A DNA stretch of 64,000 bases, taken from assembly GCF_013179735.1 (NCBI RefSeq), contig NZ_JABMEG010000002.1:496001-560000 (forward strand), given 5' to 3'. Made by a program: the position numbers and the translations under genes. Position 1 is the first letter of the stretch. Each line of letters starts with the position of its first letter. The notes beneath the pieces were generated by a model that searched no databases, was not told the DNA's origin, and was given only the letters and a program-made list of their open reading frames with translations. This document shows positions 60,451 to 64,000 of the stretch, piece by piece. This DNA is from Permianibacter fluminis. Its GTDB lineage: Bacteria; Pseudomonadota; Gammaproteobacteria; Enterobacterales; Permianibacteraceae.

Positions 60451-60908
60451 GCGCAAAGCTCGGCCAGGCTGAGATGCGGCGCAAAACGCGGCACCGGCAC
60501 GGCGGCTTTGCGGATGCTGTTCAACCGGGCCAACAAGGGCTGCTGCGGTGCACTGATAGCGGTTTGGTCGGCCACCATCAGGGCTTCGTGCCGGCTCAGC
60601 CGATGCAGGTCGGCCAGCGGCAGCTGTGAAGCGCGCAGCAGCAGAATCGGTAACTCCGGCTGCAGCTCGCGCAGGCCGGCCACCACCGCCAAGGCACTCA
60701 TGTCGGGCAAGTCAGCATCAATGACGGCCACCGCCAGCGGGTAATGACCGCCCTGAAACAGTGCTGAGGCGCCGTCGTGAGCTGGCACCGGCAGTGCCGC
60801 CGGCCATTCCTGTTGCAGCAGGTGCCGCCAGTCATTGCGGCGACTGCAGTCGGCGGAAACCAGCAGCACCCGACTGGGCGTGCTGGGGAAGCGAGTGGCG
60901 GTCATCAT
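60447..60908 (-). CDS. Degenerate receiver-like protein
   Basis: A 153-residue protein with a receiver-like fold. VLLVSADCSRR replaces the usual acidic pair (VDDD), the acceptor Asp is kept in AVAVIDADLPDMSALAVV, and the conserved Lys near the end is absent (VADQTAIS). So magnesium binding and switch residues look impaired. The tail (RKAAVPVPRFAPHLSLAELCA) is extended. ATGA overlap couples it with the intact receiver downstream. Alternative start ATG 60905. Confidence 0.78.
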   Translation of the reverse strand: MMTATRFPSTPSRVLLVSADCSRRNDWRHLLQQEWPAALPVPAHDGASALFQGGHYPLAVAVIDADLPDMSALAVVAGLRELQPELPILLLRASQLPLADLHRLSRHEALMVADQTAISAPQQPLLARLNSIRKAAVPVPRFAPHLSLAELCA

Positions 60909-61069
60909 GGCGGCGGTCCGTGCGGTTCAGGTACAGGCTCAGGGTAGGCCGCCGGACTGTTGAATGCTGTCGGGAATTCTCAGTGCCGCGGGTTGCTGGG
61001 GCAATGCGCGGTGGCGCACCTGCCGGCACCCGGATGGAACCTGAATGGCCCTTGGATAGCCTCTCGACG

Positions 61070-61702
61070 CTAGCTCAAAATGCCGAGCCGAACCGCCAGC
61101 CGGACTAGGCCGGGCACGTCACCGACATCGAGTTTCTGCATCAACCGGCTGCGATAGGTATCGACCGTTTTCGGTGACAGGTGCAGCAGCGTGCCGATCT
61201 CGCTGCTGGATTTGCCTTCCACCACCAGTTGCAGCACCTGCCGCTCGCGGCTCGACAGCAGCGCCAGCGGCGACTGCTCGATCCCGCGCTCCAGTTGCAG
61301 TTGCACCGCCTCGGCCAGCGACGGTGAGACAAAGGTCTGGCCGCGCGCCGCCTGCCGGATGGCGTGCACGATGTCGCTGGCGCTGCCGCCTTTCAAAACG
61401 TAAGCGCTGGCGCCGAGTGCCATCGCTTCGGCTGCCAGTTGCGGATTGTCGTGCATCGACAGCAGCACCACCTTGGTGGTGCGTTTCTGCTCCATCAGCG
61501 TCCGCAACACATCCATGCCGCTGATGCCCGGCATGCTGACATCAAGCAGCGCGATATCCGGCTTGAACGCAATGATCGCATTCAAGGCATCGGTACCGGT
61601 GCCGGCCTCGCTGATGATCTTGAAATCGCTCTGGCTGGCCAGCAGCAGCCGCAGGCCTTCGCGCATCACGGCATGATCGTCCGCCAACAGTAAGCTAATC
61701 AT
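61070..61702 (-). CDS. NarL/LuxR-family response regulator
   Basis: A 210-residue two-domain regulator: receiver (LLADDHAVMREGL, IALLDVSMPGISG with acceptor Asp, VLKGG with Lys) and LuxR-type helix-turn-helix (LSSRERQVLQLVVEGKSSSEIGTLLHLSPKTVDTYRSRLMQKL). It should bind DNA when phosphorylated. The partner is most likely the histidine kinase encoded 196 bases upstream on the same strand. Targets unknown; the cluster itself or the DUF481 porin nearby are possible. Confidence 0.95.
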   Translation of the reverse strand: MISLLLADDHAVMREGLRLLLASQSDFKIISEAGTGTDALNAIIAFKPDIALLDVSMPGISGMDVLRTLMEQKRTTKVVLLSMHDNPQLAAEAMALGASAYVLKGGSASDIVHAIRQAARGQTFVSPSLAEAVQLQLERGIEQSPLALLSSRERQVLQLVVEGKSSSEIGTLLHLSPKTVDTYRSRLMQKLDVGDVPGLVRLAVRLGILS

Positions 61703-61898
61703 GGTGTCGTCCCTGTCCTGCCGCTATTTCTGTATCGGTTGCAGTCGTACCCGGTTGAGTCACACCGATCCTCGCCGTGTTTGTCCCGTCGTCCTGCATG
61801 CGCTGTCCTGCATATTGTGTCGTGCGCGTCGTGTTGCACCGGCGCCCTGTCATCCAGTCTGCAATCGCTACTTGTACGGCACTATTGCACTGCTGCGA

Positions 61899-63203
61899 TC
61901 ACATGACCGTGCGCGGCAAAATCAGCGTGATTGCGGTGCCACGGCCCGGCCGGCTGCTGATATCGATGTCGGCGCCGAGGCTGCCGGCGCGTTCGCGCAT
62001 GCCTATCATGCCGAGGTGGCCTTCCTGGCTGCGCGTGTCATCGACGTCAAAGCCGATACCATCGTCCTGCACCGCAATGCGCAGCTGTTGTTGACTGCAA
62101 TCGGCTTCGATGCGGATGTGCTTGGCTTTGGCGTGGCGCAGAGCATTGTGCAGCGCCTCGCGCACCAGCAAGAACAGGCTGTGTTCGGTGCCCGGATCAA
62201 ACCGACAGCCATTGCTGTGTTCCTGCCAGACCATGCCGAGCGTGGTGTTGCCGGCACGCTCGCGCATCCGGTCCAGCTCGTAATTGAGCGCTGCCTGCAG
62301 GCCCATTTCAATCAGCAGCGGTGGCCGCAACTCTCCGAGCAGGGTGCGGGTTTCCGCCAGTGTCCGTTCCAGCATCTGGGCCAGGTTGCGCAGCCGCTCG
62401 GCTGACACCGGCTGGCCCGCATCTGCCCGCATCGCTTCGCCATCCAGACCAATTTTGGCGGCCGCCATCACTTGCGCAATATCGTCGTGCAGCAACTGGG
62501 AAATGCGCTTGCGTTCATCCACTTGTGCGGTCAGCAGCTCGCGGGTCAGCTTGAGCCGGTGGGCTTCGAGTGATTCGTGTTTCAGCTGTTGCCGCCAGAC
62601 ATAGAACGCCGCCGGGATCAGCAGCAACAGCAACACGACAAAACTGGTGATGCTGATCAGCAGCAACCATTTGTAGCGGGTCTGCTGCAGCACTTCACTG
62701 TCAATCTGATCATGAAGGCGGTTGAGCTGTGGCGACGTCAGATCGCGAATGCTGTCCATCAGGTGTTTGCCGCGACGGGTCATCACCAAGGCTTGGGCGG
62801 CTGCAAAGCCTTCGGTGCGCCGCAGCCGAATGGTGGCTTTGGTTTGCTCGAGTTTGGCTTCGGCCAGCAATTGCAGGCGATCAATTTCAGCGGTCTGGCC
62901 GGGTAGGGCGCGCGCCAGCTCCGGCAGCACTTTCAGCAGCGCCTCGCTGCCGCTATTGAACGGGTCGAGATAATCCTCGTAACCGGTGATGACAAAACCG
63001 CGCTGACCAGTTTCGATATCCTGCAAGGCCGACAGCAAGCGGTTGAATATGCGAATGGCTTCGGTGTGCTGATTGAGTTGCTCGGTCGTGTTGGCGCTGC
63101 GGATGCCGACATAGACCGCCAGCATGGCGACCAGCACCAACAGTACCAGACCTGCCTGCAGCAGGCGTCGCAGTGGCTTCAGTCGATGCAAGTCGGCAAC
63201 CAT
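61899..63203 (-). CDS. Sensor histidine kinase with CHASE3-like sensor (NarL-type HisKA_3)
   Basis: A 434-residue inner-membrane kinase. Two membrane segments (residues 14-34 and about 180-205) flank a helical CHASE3-like periplasmic domain (ALQDIETGQRGFVITGYEDYLDPF). The HisKA_3 H-box reads ERKRISQLLHDDIAQVM, with the phospho-His in LLHDD. The HATPase domain has LVREALHNALRHAKA (N-box), DDGIGFD and RPGRGTAITL. I chose ATG 63203 because AAGGAAG sits nine bases before it; an in-frame ATG at 63230 lacks such a site. It heads the cluster with the NarL-type regulator. Confidence 0.93.
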   Translation of the reverse strand: MVADLHRLKPLRRLLQAGLVLLVLVAMLAVYVGIRSANTTEQLNQHTEAIRIFNRLLSALQDIETGQRGFVITGYEDYLDPFNSGSEALLKVLPELARALPGQTAEIDRLQLLAEAKLEQTKATIRLRRTEGFAAAQALVMTRRGKHLMDSIRDLTSPQLNRLHDQIDSEVLQQTRYKWLLLISITSFVVLLLLLIPAAFYVWRQQLKHESLEAHRLKLTRELLTAQVDERKRISQLLHDDIAQVMAAAKIGLDGEAMRADAGQPVSAERLRNLAQMLERTLAETRTLLGELRPPLLIEMGLQAALNYELDRMRERAGNTTLGMVWQEHSNGCRFDPGTEHSLFLLVREALHNALRHAKAKHIRIEADCSQQQLRIAVQDDGIGFDVDDTRSQEGHLGMIGMRERAGSLGADIDISSRPGRGTAITLILPRTVM

Positions 63204-63445
63204 GACGGGCTTCCTTTTCCGTATCGGCATCCATCAGGGCGGTCGGCGCGAAGGCGGGCAACTGCCGCGCTCTGATACCGCACACAAGCACTTCACATAA
63301 TGGCCGCAGACAGATCCCGCGTGAACAGGCGTTGCCCATAAGATAGCAGCGAATCGGCGCTGTTGACGACCGTCGGTCTGTGCTGGCGCAGCGGTGCCGC
63401 GCCATCATGAACAGCGCCAACGCGGTCACCAGCTGACCCGCCCAT

Positions 63446-64000
63446 TCAGTGCTGCAGAAAGGCCCGCATCAAATCGATGTAGTGGCCGTGATCACGGGCA
63501 CCGCAACTTTCGCGGGCGCTGTGCATGGCCCACATCGGCACGCCGACATCCAGCGTGCGGATGCCGAGCCGGGCAGCACTGATCGGGCCGATGGTGGTGC
63601 CGCACGAGAGATCGGCGCGGTGCACGTATTTTTGCACCGGCACCTGGGCCCGTTCAGCCAGCTGCATGAACAGCGCTTCACCCAGGGCATTGGTGGCGTA
63701 GCGCTGACTGCTGTTCATTTTCAGCGCGACCCCGGCATTCACTTTCAGATGGTGCAGACCGTCATAGCAATCCTGATGGCTGGGGTGCCAGGCATGCGCC
63801 ATGTCAGCCGACATCAGCCAGCTGTTGGCGAGCATTTTGGCGCTGGCATCGGCAGCGCTGGAGGCGCTCTGCGCGATGCGCAGCAACACCTGCTGCAAAA
63901 AATCGCCATCGGCGCCGTGGTAGCTGCTGCTGCCGACTTCTTCGTGATCAAACAGCGCAATGACTTGTGTGCTGGCGCCAGCAGACGCCGCCGCTCCTGC
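63446..64000 (-). CDS. M18-family aminopeptidase (5' part missing)
   Basis: C-terminal 184 residues of a zinc aminopeptidase of the aspartyl aminopeptidase family; the N-terminal half continues beyond the right edge in frame. Visible motifs: VIALFDHEEVGSSSYHGADG (catalytic Glu pair region), LANSWLMSADMAHAWHPSH (Asp/His metal region), LKMNSSQRYATNA and VPMWAMHSARESCG with the last metal His. The end HYIDLMRAFLQH fits. Acts in the cytoplasm on peptides with acidic N-termini if it follows the family. Confidence 0.93.
   Translation of the reverse strand, partial: AGAAASAGASTQVIALFDHEEVGSSSYHGADGDFLQQVLLRIAQSASSAADASAKMLANSWLMSADMAHAWHPSHQDCYDGLHHLKVNAGVALKMNSSQRYATNALGEALFMQLAERAQVPVQKYVHRADLSCGTTIGPISAARLGIRTLDVGVPMWAMHSARESCGARDHGHYIDLMRAFLQH

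Overview
This window looks like ordinary chromosome from a moderately GC-rich (roughly 58-60 % by eye) gammaproteobacterium. The evidence is the gene content: the rnd-ycgL-mltB-ycgM-ycgN cluster, MnmH, a FadE-type acyl-CoA dehydrogenase, a TorF-family porin, DUF4826 and DUF3466 proteins, glnK-amtB, and a PhhA-based tyrosine pathway. I do not assign a genus. There is no rRNA, transposase, integrase, phage gene or CRISPR array, and only one tRNA (Asp). Both ends cut a gene (ung on the left, an M18 aminopeptidase on the right).

Layout. 1-3.0 kb: ung, a small DUF6763-like gene and slt on the minus strand. 3.2-8.2 kb: a complete phenylalanine/tyrosine catabolic run (phhA, hppD, hmgA, fahA, maiA) that takes Phe to fumarate plus acetoacetate. 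8.2-9.6 kb: an AT-richer secreted HAF-repeat (DUF3466) gene with a GlyGly-CTERM-like tail. 9.6-13.2 kb: ETF:quinone oxidoreductase divergent from etfBA. 13.4-16.0 kb: two tandem HD-GYP paralogues. 16.2-19.0 kb: a translationally coupled amidohydrolase pair whose second member has lost its metal ligands. 19-24 kb: a DUF885 peptidase-like protein, mnmH, an orphan PotD-like protein and an SDR. 24-27 kb: a diguanylate cyclase and leucine dehydrogenase. 27-32 kb: GNAT, amtB, glnK with a sigma-54-like promoter, a Tsx-like porin with a solute-binding protein, and dinB at the right edge. 33-44 kb: mixed housekeeping and hypothetical genes, including a second diguanylate cyclase, an ALDH7-type dehydrogenase, an ATP-grasp protein, a gamma carbonic anhydrase-like protein, a transglutaminase-like protein, an MBL-fold hydrolase and a ComFB-like protein. 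44-51 kb: a double-receiver protein, fadD, and the rnd-ycgL-mltB-ycgM-ycgN run. 51-55 kb: a TorF porin divergent from a VWA protein plus its coiled-coil partner. 55 kb: tRNA-Asp with a strong promoter. 55-58 kb: fadE. 58-60 kb: an alpha/beta-hydrolase-like protein and a DUF481 protein. 60-63 kb: a four-gene signalling cluster (CHASE3-type histidine kinase, NarL-type regulator, degenerate receiver, stand-alone receiver).

How the genes fit together. Amino-acid and fatty-acid oxidation dominates (Phe/Tyr pathway, leucine dehydrogenase, fadD, fadE, ETF, ETF-QO). Electrons from acyl-CoA dehydrogenases would pass through EtfAB to ETF-QO and then to quinone. Cyclic-di-GMP signalling is dense: two HD-GYP and two GGDEF proteins, plus a ComFB-like protein that may be a dinucleotide receptor.

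The most unusual signals are: (1) the amidohydrolase/pseudo-amidohydrolase pair; (2) repeated use of short degenerate tandem duplications (8, 12, 14, 15, about 17 and 21 bp units) in intergenic spacers; (3) receivers that have lost the phospho-acceptor or the acidic pocket; (4) the VWA/coiled-coil membrane pair; (5) a sigma-54-like promoter upstream of glnK. I see no clearly new defence or mobile system. All family assignments come from reading the translated sequences, without database searches.
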